From positions 1 through 12,490 of the forward strand of contig CALFYC010000136.1 of NCBI GenBank assembly GCA_937952895.1: DNA of 12,490 bases, in the 5' to 3' direction. The DNA comes from an uncultured Neisseriaceae bacterium (GTDB taxonomy: Bacteria; Pseudomonadota; Gammaproteobacteria; Burkholderiales; UBA11063). The position numbers and the translations under genes are program-made. Position 1 is the first letter of the stretch; every line of letters begins with the position of its first letter. The notes below the pieces were generated by a model. That model saw nothing but the letters and a program-made list of their open reading frames with translations. It did not search any database and was not told the origin of the DNA. Of this stretch, positions 1 through 6,840 are shown in pieces.

Positions 1-20
1 AGCGAGTATGCGGCCTATGG

Positions 21-323
21 TTAACAAGAGGTTAACTGGGTGGTTATTAATTTAATTGCAAGATCATTTTCACCACGGCTACGATATAGTTTACCTAAAC
101 TTAATTGTAACTCAGTTAGTTGTGGTTCTTGTTCAATTATGTCTCGAAGATCATCACTAGCAATACCAGTTTTATTTTCGATTAAAGCTTCAATACTATC
201 AAATAATCTTTTAGGGAGATGCTTGGCTTGTTTTATCACAGTCTTCATATCAATACGGCCAGCAAACCAACCAAATGCAAAGAACAGAGGTGTTATTAGT
301 AACCAAAGAACGATTGTATTCAA
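21..323 (-). CDS. lapB: LapB/YciM-like heat-shock TPR protein, shortened to its N-terminal 100 residues
   Basis: LapB is an inner-membrane-anchored TPR protein that in E. coli regulates LpxC turnover and lipopolysaccharide assembly. Here an N-terminal membrane helix (residues 4-21) ends in the GWFAGR motif typical of LapB, and the first TPR follows (LSLGKLYRSRGENDLAIKL, about 75-93), which matches the family's G-LFRSRGE-D-AI motif. The start is a TTG at 321-323 overlapping the lapA stop (TTGA), which implies translational coupling; the next Met would cut off the membrane anchor. The frame ends at TAA (21-23), with an in-frame TAG six bases further on, whereas family members are about 380-400 residues. 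Both other minus-strand frames remain open to the window edge, so a frameshift, sequencing error or true truncation are all possible. The position directly after lapA supports the identity. The rubredoxin-like C-terminal domain is not in this frame. Confidence 0.62.
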   Translation of the reverse strand: MNTIVLWLLITPLFFAFGWFAGRIDMKTVIKQAKHLPKRLFDSIEALIENKTGIASDDLRDIIEQEPQLTELQLSLGKLYRSRGENDLAIKLITTQLTSC

Positions 324-607
324 TTTAAATCCCCAGATTTATTAACAGTTTTCATTTTTTCAAATTCTTTTTTTAAATTATTATATTTAGCTTTAAGTTC
401 AATCATATGAAATATTCCAAATAAACGCCCAATAATAATTCCAATACCAAAGAAAATTAAGACGATTAAGATGAGTGGTAATTTCAACTCATAAAGCCCT
501 AATATCTTAAATACTACGGGTTGGATATTATTGATTACCAAAACAAGTAAGAGTATAAAGGTAATAATCTTAATTGCTAGATAAAAATATTTCATTATTT
601 TAGTCAT
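320..607 (-). CDS. lapA: LapA family inner membrane protein (LPS assembly protein A domain, DUF1049)
   Basis: This is a small membrane protein of 95 residues, the usual size for LapA, which acts with LapB at the inner membrane in lipopolysaccharide assembly. Two hydrophobic helices are visible (about residues 7-25 and 39-60), separated by a short loop containing the family-like NNIQPVVFKILG segment. A charged, probably helical cytoplasmic tail follows (LKAKYNNLKKEFEKMK). I place the start at the ATG at 605-607, because AGGTGA lies five bases upstream of it. A GTG at 614-616 in the same frame falls inside that Shine-Dalgarno sequence and is unlikely to be used. The 3' end overlaps the lapB TTG start by four bases. 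The gene lies 77 bases after bdhA, so it could be read from the same transcript or from its own weak promoter. Identity rests on size, topology and pairing with the lapB-like frame. Confidence 0.8.
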   Translation of the reverse strand: MTKIMKYFYLAIKIITFILLLVLVINNIQPVVFKILGLYELKLPLILIVLIFFGIGIIIGRLFGIFHMIELKAKYNNLKKEFEKMKTVNKSGDLN

Positions 608-684
608 TGATCTCACCTATCAAGTTTATTTCCAAATTTTACTAATAACTTAAAGCAATTCTCTTTAGTTATAGTCAGCACTTA

Positions 685-1476
685 TTACTGAATATGCCAT
701 CCATGGGATGCAATAATTGATTGCCCAGTTAATGCATTAGTGCTAAAGCTTGCTAAGAATAATGCTATGCATGCAATATCATCAGTTGTAGTAAATTCAC
801 CATCTACAGTTTCACCTAACATGATTTTTTTAACTACATCCTCTTCAGAAATTCCCAATGCTTGTGCTTGTTCTGGAATTTGTTTTTCAACTAAAGGTGT
901 TTTAACAAAACCAGGTCCAATTAAGTTTGAACTAATATTATATGGGGCACCTTCTTTAGCAATTGCACGAGTAAGCCCAAGTAGTGCATGTTTTGCAGTT
1001 ACGTAAGCTGATTTATTTTTTGATGCCTCAAATGAGTGAACTGAGCCCATAAAAATAATGTGTCCACCATTTTTCTTTTCAATCATCTTTTTCATACATG
1101 CTTTTGCTGTTAAAAATGCACCGTGAACATGTATATCCATCATTAATTTCCATTTATCGAATGGAAAATCAACTAAAGGAGAAATAATTTGGATTCCAGC
1201 GTTACTAATTAATGTATCGACTTTTCCAAATTTTGCAACTGTTGCATCAACACCGCTATTTACTTGTTCTTCATTGGTTACATCCATTGCAACAGCTAAA
1301 GTTTCAGTTTTATAAGTTATTTTAATTTCATCAGCTACCGCTTGAGCATTTGCTAAATTTAAATCTGCAATTACAACATTTGCCCCAAATTCAGCGAAAC
1401 GTTCAGCAATTCTCTTTCCGATCCCACTAGCACTTCCAGTAATAATTGCAACTTTACCTTTTAAGTTATTTAACAT
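685..1476 (-). CDS. bdhA: D-3-hydroxybutyrate dehydrogenase, short-chain dehydrogenase family
   Basis: This 263-residue protein is predicted to oxidise D-3-hydroxybutyrate to acetoacetate with NAD in the cytoplasm, as in polyhydroxybutyrate or ketone-body use. The Rossmann dinucleotide motif TGSASGIG is at residues 13-20, NAG at 92-94, catalytic Ser145 in MGSVHS, and the YVTAK motif gives Tyr158 and Lys162. The segments LVEKQIPEQAQALGISEE (195-212), TVDGEFTT (223-230) and the end TNALTGQSIIASHGW (246-260) match what I remember of BdhA proteins such as that of Cupriavidus. His116 sits where many SDR enzymes have the fourth catalytic residue Asn; related BdhA proteins appear to share the local IHxxGAFLT motif, so I do not treat this as a defect. 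AAGGAAAGCC precedes the ATG, a good ribosome binding site. Only 19 bases separate it from the patatin gene upstream, indicating co-transcription. Confidence 0.93.
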   Translation of the reverse strand: MLNNLKGKVAIITGSASGIGKRIAERFAEFGANVVIADLNLANAQAVADEIKITYKTETLAVAMDVTNEEQVNSGVDATVAKFGKVDTLISNAGIQIISPLVDFPFDKWKLMMDIHVHGAFLTAKACMKKMIEKKNGGHIIFMGSVHSFEASKNKSAYVTAKHALLGLTRAIAKEGAPYNISSNLIGPGFVKTPLVEKQIPEQAQALGISEEDVVKKIMLGETVDGEFTTTDDIACIALFLASFSTNALTGQSIIASHGWHIQ

Positions 1477-1495
1477 GGCTTTCCTTTCAATATAA

Positions 1496-2722
1496 CTATT
1501 TAATTCTTTGTGATGAGGTTTTATCTAAATCTTGAGCAAATAGTGTTACTCCAGAATGACGTAAATTTAACCAGTGTGCCTCTTCACGTTCAATCATGTT
1601 TTTAGTATTAGTATATCCCATTATGCGATGTTTATCAGCACTTTCAGCGCTAAATTCATAATCTTTACTTTCAAGTTCAGTGCCTTTTTCTGAATGATAT
1701 ACTAAATGAACCATATCTAAGCGATGTGCATAACCTAATTTCATAATTTTCTGAACATGTGGGTCAGCTTTTTGTTCAGGAGTTAATTTTGAGGATAGAT
1801 AATGGATTGCATGGGACAAATTTTGTGCTGTTGCATACATACTACTTGCGCGTTTAGTGTGTGATGAATAACGGATATCTTTAATGCGTTCTAACATTCC
1901 ATCCATACTATGTGGTAATGGACCTTTAATTGAAAATAAATCAATCATAAAGCATAAAATATGTTTAATATGTTTTTCTGAATCAGCAAATTCATCAAAA
2001 ATTTTAGAAATTGGGGTGTTGGAAAATACGCCACCATCTACGTAATATTTATCGCCAATTTTAACTGGAGGAAATCCAGGGGGTAAAGCACCAGATGCCA
2101 TAATATGCTCAGGTAAAATTTCTTGTTCAAAACTATCAAAAAATACAAATTCACCACTATCTAATTCAACTGAACCTAAACATAAACGTACATGCTTTTC
2201 ATTTAAGTAGTTAAAGTCAATTAAGTCTATTAATGTTTTACGTAATGGTGTGGTGTCATAATAACTTAATTCTTCCGGAGATGCATTAGGAATTAAATTG
2301 GGGTTTAAAGCTTTTGGGGTAAAAAAGCCTGGCTGGCCAATCATTAATGATGCTGCAGCACTCCAAAAATGATGAAATTTAGATAGACCATAATTACTAA
2401 ACATGGGAAATGGCATTTTTGTTGTCATATTATCCCAAAATTGATTTAAGCGGTCCAATCGATCTTCACGTTTATTTCCAGCAAGAATTGCTGCATTGAT
2501 GGCACCAATTGAAATACCGACAACTATATCTGGGATGTAACCTGCTTCACGTAATGCTTTATAAGCTCCGACTTGATAAGCCCCAAGAGCGCCACCACCT
2601 TGAAATACATATGCGACAAGTTGTTTAGAGGCTTTCTTTTCTATTGTTGCAACTGGTTTTGAGAGTTTCTTTTTAACTGCCGGTTTTGCTCTTTTTGTAG
2701 TAATAGGCTGGCGTTTTTGCAT
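1496..2722 (-). CDS. Patatin-like phospholipase with C-terminal DUF3734-like region
   Basis: This is a 408-residue patatin-family serine hydrolase (acyl hydrolase or phospholipase A type). The oxyanion-hole motif GGGALGAY is at residues 42-49, the nucleophile elbow GISIG at 69-73 gives Ser71, and DGG at 229-231 gives the partner Asp229, so the catalytic dyad is complete. The C-terminal half (about 260-408) resembles the DUF3734 extension seen in patatin proteins encoded next to bdhA, for example PatD in the bdhA-patD operon of Legionella pneumophila. There is no signal peptide. Instead residues 1-33 are strongly basic, with ten Lys and two Arg against one Glu, and separate from the catalytic domain. 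AAAAGGAG lies nine bases before the ATG. The gene sits 23 bases after adc and 19 before bdhA, so all three are probably one transcript. The substrate is unknown; membrane phospholipid or a hydroxyacyl polymer are both plausible. Confidence 0.9.
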   Translation of the reverse strand: MQKRQPITTKRAKPAVKKKLSKPVATIEKKASKQLVAYVFQGGGALGAYQVGAYKALREAGYIPDIVVGISIGAINAAILAGNKREDRLDRLNQFWDNMTTKMPFPMFSNYGLSKFHHFWSAAASLMIGQPGFFTPKALNPNLIPNASPEELSYYDTTPLRKTLIDLIDFNYLNEKHVRLCLGSVELDSGEFVFFDSFEQEILPEHIMASGALPPGFPPVKIGDKYYVDGGVFSNTPISKIFDEFADSEKHIKHILCFMIDLFSIKGPLPHSMDGMLERIKDIRYSSHTKRASSMYATAQNLSHAIHYLSSKLTPEQKADPHVQKIMKLGYAHRLDMVHLVYHSEKGTELESKDYEFSAESADKHRIMGYTNTKNMIEREEAHWLNLRHSGVTLFAQDLDKTSSQRIK

Positions 2723-2745
2723 TTTAAGCTACTCCTTTTAAGAGA

Positions 2746-3489
2746 TTATTTTAAATAATCATGAACTACTTCACCAAACCCTAAGGTTAGATCACTCACA
2801 AAATGTAGACCTGAAATAACTCTTTTTACTGGCAATTGTGCAACTGGTGCTAACGCATGATTGAATAACTCTAAATCAGCTGGTCCTGACCATGCACCTT
2901 TTATTTCTACATCTCTTAAATAGTATTTTACTAATTGGCAAACATCTAGATCATTACCATTACAATTCGGAATGATTTTGATTAAGTAGCTTGGATCATT
3001 TTCTAAGGCTTCTTTTAACTTAACTTGATTAACTTCTTCAAATTTATATCCCATAGTGCCAAGAGCAACTTCAACACTGTTGTATTTTATTCTGCCAACC
3101 ATGGTATCTACGTCAACGTCTAGAGATGGAGTCGCATATTTTTTAGGAAACCCCCAAATTTCACGTCCTGCGGAAATTGGAGCTACGTTATTTAGGTACA
3201 TTGCATGCACATAACCACCTCTTTGACCATTTAGTTCAACTGGAATTACTTGCCCAGATTCAGTGTAAGATCCAAAGCCTGAAGAATCAGGCATTTTAAT
3301 AAATTCAAATTTTACAATCGGATCAGTCACCTTCAGTGGTTCTGGAACAATTTCTTGTAAAATTTCAAGGTCTGTTTCATAAGTAATAATTAAAAATTCA
3401 CGGTTAATAAATTTAAATTCACTTTTGGGATAACTCGGTGATGTAAGTGGCATAGCAAAAGCATTTTGTTTAACTTGATGAATTTTCAT
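2746..3489 (-). CDS. adc: Acetoacetate decarboxylase (ADC family)
   Basis: This 247-residue protein has the usual ADC length and is predicted to convert acetoacetate to acetone and CO2 in the cytoplasm through a Schiff base on lysine. The key motif GREIWGFPKKYA (residues 108-119) contains Lys116 and Lys117, corresponding to the adjacent catalytic and pKa-perturbing lysines of Clostridium acetobutylicum Adc (Lys115/Lys116). Glu77, in the SYTESGQ segment, is near the position of the family's active-site Glu76. Some ADC-fold proteins are not decarboxylases, but the intact lysine pair and the neighbouring bdhA, which makes acetoacetate, favour the classical reaction. GGAG lies about ten bases before the ATG. 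Only 49 bases separate it from the tig stop; a TATAAT in that gap could give a secondary promoter. The patatin gene follows after 23 bases. Confidence 0.92.
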   Translation of the reverse strand: MKIHQVKQNAFAMPLTSPSYPKSEFKFINREFLIITYETDLEILQEIVPEPLKVTDPIVKFEFIKMPDSSGFGSYTESGQVIPVELNGQRGGYVHAMYLNNVAPISAGREIWGFPKKYATPSLDVDVDTMVGRIKYNSVEVALGTMGYKFEEVNQVKLKEALENDPSYLIKIIPNCNGNDLDVCQLVKYYLRDVEIKGAWSGPADLELFNHALAPVAQLPVKRVISGLHFVSDLTLGFGEVVHDYLK

Positions 3490-3515
3490 GATTACTATTC
3501 TCCATTTATATGTAT

Positions 3516-3521
3516 ATTATA
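3516..3521 (-). promoter_or_regulatory. Candidate -10 element in the tig-adc gap
   Basis: A perfect TATAAT is read on the minus strand, 27-32 bases upstream of the adc ATG. No convincing -35 is visible at 16-18 bases; the corresponding bases fall at the 3' end of tig. It may let adc-patatin-bdhA be expressed separately from tig, but in such AT-rich DNA a chance match is quite possible. Confidence 0.3.
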
Positions 3522-3538
3522 AGAGTGAAACTATTAAT

Positions 3539-4828
3539 CTATGCACTTACCAGTTTATCATAACTAATATCGGCATTTTCCGTTTTTGCTATAGACGAAA
3601 TTTTCTCAATAACCTTGTTTTCCATAGCAATTGCTCGAGCATTATCAACACGAGCTTTATCTTCATAATACCATTTAATATACTGATCTTGATCTTCATA
3701 AAAATTTGACATATTTTTTATAACATTTTTAATGTCTTCATCATTAACTGTTAATTTATGATCTTGGATAAATTTTTGGATTAGCATACGCAAAGTAACT
3801 ATACGTCTTGCTTCATTTTCAAACATTTCATGTGTTAGTTTAATTTGTTCTGAAGTGTAACCATAACGCTTCATTTCTTCTTCACGTCGATCCATTAAAT
3901 TATGAATTTCATCATGAACTAAAGAATAGGGCACATCTAATGGACTTGATTTAGATAATGCATCAAGAGCGCTCTCTCTGAATTTATTATGAAGTGTTGA
4001 TTCAGATAAACGTGTTAAATTAGTTTTTACTTCTTTACGTAAAGAATCAATAGAACCATCAGGAATACCCATTTTCTTTACTAATTCCGAATCTAATGCT
4101 GGTAACTCTGGTTTTGTAACTTGTTTAACGGTTACTTCAAATTGTGTGTCTTTTCCTTTTAGATCATTGTTATGATAATTTTCTGGAAATTTTACTGCAA
4201 TTGTTTTTGATTCGCCAGATTTTAATCCAATTAAACCATTTTCTAAATCTGGTAATAAAGTGTTTTGACCAATAATAACTGTATGATTATCCAACTTTCC
4301 ACCATCAAATGGAACACCATTTAATTTGCCACATAGATCAACTATGACTTTATCATTAACTTTTGCAGGTTCGTCAGTTTCTAAGTAATTTGCATGTTGA
4401 TTTCTAATTTTATCAATTGCCTTATCAATATCAGGATCAGTAATAGAACAGTTGAATTTTTGCACAGTATGGTTAGCTAAATCACCAATTTTAACTTCAG
4501 GCATAATTTCAAACTTTGCACTAAATACAAAGCTATCACCTTCACTACTAGTTAAATCAAATTTAGGATATGCTGCAAGATTAATTTTTTCTTTAATTAC
4601 TAGATCAGTAAATTGTTGATTAATTAATCGATTAAGTGCTTCTTCATAAGCTTTACCACCATACATTTGTTCAACTATATGAAGTGGAGCTTTACCTGGA
4701 CGAAATCCTTGAACTTTTGCATCTTTTATATATTTTTTTAATTCAGTTTTTGTGGCTAAGTCTACTTCGCTTTTGTTTATTGTAAAAGTGGTTTTTCTTT
4801 CTAGAGAATTTAAAATTTCAATTGACAT
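3539..4828 (-). CDS. tig: Trigger factor, ribosome-associated chaperone and prolyl isomerase
   Basis: Trigger factor binds the ribosome near the exit tunnel (via protein L23) and shields nascent chains. The product is 429 residues, the normal size. The N-terminal ribosome-binding domain carries the signature GFRPGKAP at residues 41-48. An FKBP-type PPIase domain covers about 158-238, with the FDGG turn at 174-177 and GLKSGE at 201-206. The helical C-terminal chaperone domain starts near ELPALDSELVKKMG (241-254) and runs to the end. I chose the ATG at 4826-4828 because AAGGA lies ten bases upstream and the mature sequence starts in the usual way (MSIEILNSLERK). A TTG at 4844-4846 in frame lies almost at the predicted transcription start. 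In most proteobacteria tig is followed by clpP-clpX-lon; here adc follows instead. Confidence 0.96.
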   Translation of the reverse strand: MSIEILNSLERKTTFTINKSEVDLATKTELKKYIKDAKVQGFRPGKAPLHIVEQMYGGKAYEEALNRLINQQFTDLVIKEKINLAAYPKFDLTSSEGDSFVFSAKFEIMPEVKIGDLANHTVQKFNCSITDPDIDKAIDKIRNQHANYLETDEPAKVNDKVIVDLCGKLNGVPFDGGKLDNHTVIIGQNTLLPDLENGLIGLKSGESKTIAVKFPENYHNNDLKGKDTQFEVTVKQVTKPELPALDSELVKKMGIPDGSIDSLRKEVKTNLTRLSESTLHNKFRESALDALSKSSPLDVPYSLVHDEIHNLMDRREEEMKRYGYTSEQIKLTHEMFENEARRIVTLRMLIQKFIQDHKLTVNDEDIKNVIKNMSNFYEDQDQYIKWYYEDKARVDNARAIAMENKVIEKISSIAKTENADISYDKLVSA

Positions 4829-4860
4829 TACAGAGGATTCCTTCAAAATACTAAAGCAGC

Positions 4861-4869
4861 ATTATATCA
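4861..4869 (-). promoter_or_regulatory. Extended -10 promoter of tig
   Basis: On the minus strand the sequence TGATATAAT combines a perfect -10 hexamer with the TGn extension, 33 bases upstream of the tig ATG. The -35 region is poor, which is common for extended -10 promoters. The identical ten bases ATGATATAAT recur upstream of the propeller lipoprotein gene at 6621-6630. Transcription would start near 4854. Confidence 0.55.
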
Positions 4870-5019
4870 TAGTGTATTACTTATTTTGCTGGTATTTTAG
4901 CTTAATTTTAGTATTTTAGATGAGTAACTATTGGATATATTTTGAAGTAAAAAAATAGATTATTAAAATATCTGATTTTAAAACTTTATGATTAAAAATA
5001 TTTGATGTTCATGCAAATA

Positions 5020-5043
5020 AAAACCAAGCTTAAGCTTGGTTTT
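5020..5043 (-). terminator. Perfect 24-base palindrome, rho-independent terminator of the propeller lipoprotein gene
   Basis: The bases form a perfect palindrome centred on AAGCTTAAGCTT with CCAAG/CTTGG arms. Read on the minus strand the stem runs into TTTTTATTT, a good U-tract, 47 bases past the stop of the lipoprotein gene. It also has four Ts on the plus side, so it may work in both directions. It separates the lipoprotein gene from the tig promoter. Confidence 0.75.
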
Positions 5044-5090
5044 CAAAATGATGCTATTAAAAGGCATTTTGTGTTTCCAGATTAATATAA

Positions 5091-6407
5091 CTAATAAATA
5101 AATCCATCAACGATACTATTAGTGCCACTTTCTATAATGCTAGATTCTGTAATTGGTGTAAATTTATTATTTAATAGAACTCTAATGGTTTGTATTTGCA
5201 AGTTATTATTTTTATTATTTCTGAGAACAACTAAACGGTCTGCTATTGGAATAGATCTTTCTGTGATGTCCGGCAAGAATAAGGTTTTTACAGGCTCCCA
5301 CAAGTTTGTTTGGTCTATAATAAGAGGTGTTTTATTCAAAAATCCAGCAGCATTTGATATCAATGGTTGTAAAAAAATATTATTAACGCCGTTACGACTA
5401 CCAGTGTCATAATAAAGACTTAAACCATGGATTGTAAGATCATGTAAATTAGTATTATTAGAAGGAGAATAAATACCATAAATTTTAGTTGAACTTAGAT
5501 TTTCTTGAGTAACTTCAATCTTATTGTTTTCCGATGAAGTTGTTGATCTAGTTATCGAATATCGATACGAGCTTTGGCTTCCATCGGGTATAATTCTATA
5601 GGTGCTATCTACAGTTGCATAATTAGTCTGTGGCTCAGATGAATAGCTATTGATTAAACCATTTTCAGGGTTAATTATAAATTTCTGTATTTCTCCACCT
5701 CCGTATTGAGTTTCATAAAGATAACCGCCACTTAGATATCCAAAATTTTTATTAGGGTCAAATTGAAATGGCTGAAACTCCATTAATGAACCAAATAATC
5801 TAAATAAGTAACTCTGTTCAGGGTAAAGGTTATCTTGAGTATTCGAATATATGCCTAACCATTCGCTAGAAAATTGGTAAGTACTAGAACCTGTTACATA
5901 AAGGCGTCTGCTGGTATCAAAATCTTTATATGAAATATATAACGGTTTCTGGGTTGATCCTGAAATTTCTGGTAACACTAATTTATGAGGAATTTCTTTA
6001 ATTGGGTTGAGTGTGTTATTTTCAATTGGTATATCATAAATTTTTAAAGAGTTGCACCCTAATAATACATGTAAAATTGCTCCGCCAGCTGCTGAACCCT
6101 GACTTAAATATGCGCTTTGTATCGGGTAAGTGAAAGATATTTGTTTGTTAAGATTGGTAATATTACCATCAGATTCGATGCGGTATTGAGAAATTTGACC
6201 AAATCCTTGAGCGTTTTCTATGTTTGAACATTGTTTTTCACCATTCGTAACAAGATACAGATATTTAGTACTAATAAAATCATTTATTCTTATATCTGTG
6301 GCCTTTCCTGTGATATTATTCTTTATAAGATTATTATTACTAGATCCCGCATTACAAGATACTAGTAAATAAGCTATTATGCTTAATGCTAATATGTTTT
6401 TTTTCAT
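5091..6407 (-). CDS. Lipoprotein, probable beta-propeller (lactonase-like) surface or periplasmic protein
   Basis: I do not recognise a specific family. The 438-residue product has a short lipoprotein signal: Lys2-Lys3, a hydrophobic core, then the lipobox LVSC with lipidated Cys18, followed by an Asn/Ser-rich linker (19-31). The rest is beta-rich. KYLYLVTN (48-55) with ISQYRIESDGNITNL (72-86), and GGEIQKFIINPENGL further on, resemble the blade pattern of YVTN/lactonase-type beta-propellers, where a strand is followed by 'y-id-dG-l'. A propeller fold is inferred, not shown, and an enzymatic function cannot be assigned. It is transcribed divergently from the DUF1554 lipoprotein gene, with a 433-base gap, and ends before a clear terminator, so it is monocistronic. 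The ribosome binding site (AGAAAGTAGCTC before the ATG) is weak. A terminator-like hairpin lies in its probable leader. Confidence 0.75.
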   Translation of the reverse strand: MKKNILALSIIAYLLVSCNAGSSNNNLIKNNITGKATDIRINDFISTKYLYLVTNGEKQCSNIENAQGFGQISQYRIESDGNITNLNKQISFTYPIQSAYLSQGSAAGGAILHVLLGCNSLKIYDIPIENNTLNPIKEIPHKLVLPEISGSTQKPLYISYKDFDTSRRLYVTGSSTYQFSSEWLGIYSNTQDNLYPEQSYLFRLFGSLMEFQPFQFDPNKNFGYLSGGYLYETQYGGGEIQKFIINPENGLINSYSSEPQTNYATVDSTYRIIPDGSQSSYRYSITRSTTSSENNKIEVTQENLSSTKIYGIYSPSNNTNLHDLTIHGLSLYYDTGSRNGVNNIFLQPLISNAAGFLNKTPLIIDQTNLWEPVKTLFLPDITERSIPIADRLVVLRNNKNNNLQIQTIRVLLNNKFTPITESSIIESGTNSIVDGFIY

Positions 6408-6561
6408 GAGCTACTTTCTTTTAAGGTTAACTTTCTATTCATAGTTTTAAATATTGAATTTTGTGTAGAGTTAGAATGATAGATAAAATTAAAAAATGCT
6501 CACAATTATCTATAAGAAAAATTTTGTATGAAATTTTTAATATGCTTATCCCAACACAAGA

Positions 6562-6589
6562 AAAAAGCAATGAGTTATTATTGCTTTTT
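6562..6589 (-). terminator. Terminator-like hairpin in the leader of the propeller lipoprotein gene
   Basis: AAAAAGCAAT (6562-6571) pairs exactly with ATTGCTTTTT (6580-6589) around an eight-base loop. On the minus strand the stem is followed by TTTTTTCTT (counting the shared Ts), the better U-tract; on the plus strand by TTTTTATT. The stem has only two G-C pairs, so its strength is uncertain. It lies between two divergent genes, where a terminator is not expected, and downstream of a leftward extended -10. Confidence 0.5.
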
Positions 6590-6620
6590 ATTATAAATAA
6601 AATTATGCTTTATGTTTAAC

Positions 6621-6629
6621 ATTATATCA
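6621..6629 (-). promoter_or_regulatory. Candidate extended -10 promoter reading toward the propeller lipoprotein gene
   Basis: TGATATAAT on the minus strand is identical to the tig extended -10 at 4861-4869, within a shared ten-base ATGATATAAT. Transcription would start near 6614 and meet the hairpin at 6562-6589 after about 25-55 bases, leaving a leader of about 207 bases before the lipoprotein ATG. No good -35 is visible. Confidence 0.4.
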
Positions 6630-6767
6630 TTAATAAGCCAACCTATGGTTACTTTTTAAAGATAATTGGTGGGCAAAAATTTAGGCATTGTCTCAAATTG
6701 GGAAATTTATACTTTATTATTAAGGGTTTATTATTCAAACTCGTAAACTGCCCAAATGTATATTAAC

Positions 6768-6797
6768 TTGACATTTATAGAGCATTCAATTTAAACT
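6768..6797 (+). promoter_or_regulatory. Candidate sigma-70 promoter of the DUF1554 lipoprotein gene
   Basis: A perfect TTGACA (6768-6773) is followed after 18 bases by TAAACT (6792-6797), which matches four of six positions of TATAAT. The predicted start lies about 35-40 bases before the ATG at 6841. The -10 is weak and the spacing slightly long, so activation by a regulator is possible. Confidence 0.45.
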
Positions 6798-6840
6798 TTT
6801 AAAGTAAAATTCATTAAATACATTTTTTGGAATTTAGTTT

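Larger units (their letters stand above)
6408..6840. other. Divergent intergenic region between two lipoprotein genes
   Basis: This 433-base stretch holds no convincing gene. It contains a hairpin with U-tracts on both sides (6562-6589), an extended -10 motif pointing left (6621-6629), and a TTGACA promoter pointing right (6768-6797). An open frame of 47 codons (6476-6619, plus strand) runs through the hairpin and has no good ribosome binding site, so I do not call it. The segment around 6670-6760 has no recognisable content. Confidence 0.6.

Noticed and set aside
608..616. GTG start for lapA adding three residues
   Set aside because: This GTG is part of the AGGTGA ribosome binding site of the ATG at 605-607.
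4829..4846. Upstream TTG start for trigger factor adding six residues
   Set aside because: The TTG lies almost at the predicted transcription start, while the ATG at 4828 has AAGGA at a suitable distance and gives the usual N-terminus.
6476..6619. Plus-strand open frame of 47 codons in the divergent intergenic region
   Set aside because: It has no good ribosome binding site, no family-like motif, and runs straight through a terminator-like hairpin; in AT-rich DNA such frames occur by chance.
14..6651. Ten-base match CCTATGGTTA at 14-23 and 6642-6651, considered as an att-like repeat
   Set aside because: Matches of this length are expected by chance many times in a 12.5-kb window, and the surrounding bases do not extend the similarity.
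6680..6760. Sequence GGCATTGTCTCAAATTGGG, faintly like an insertion-sequence end
   Set aside because: No matching inverted copy, target duplication or transposase remnant is present in the window, so an IS end cannot be supported.
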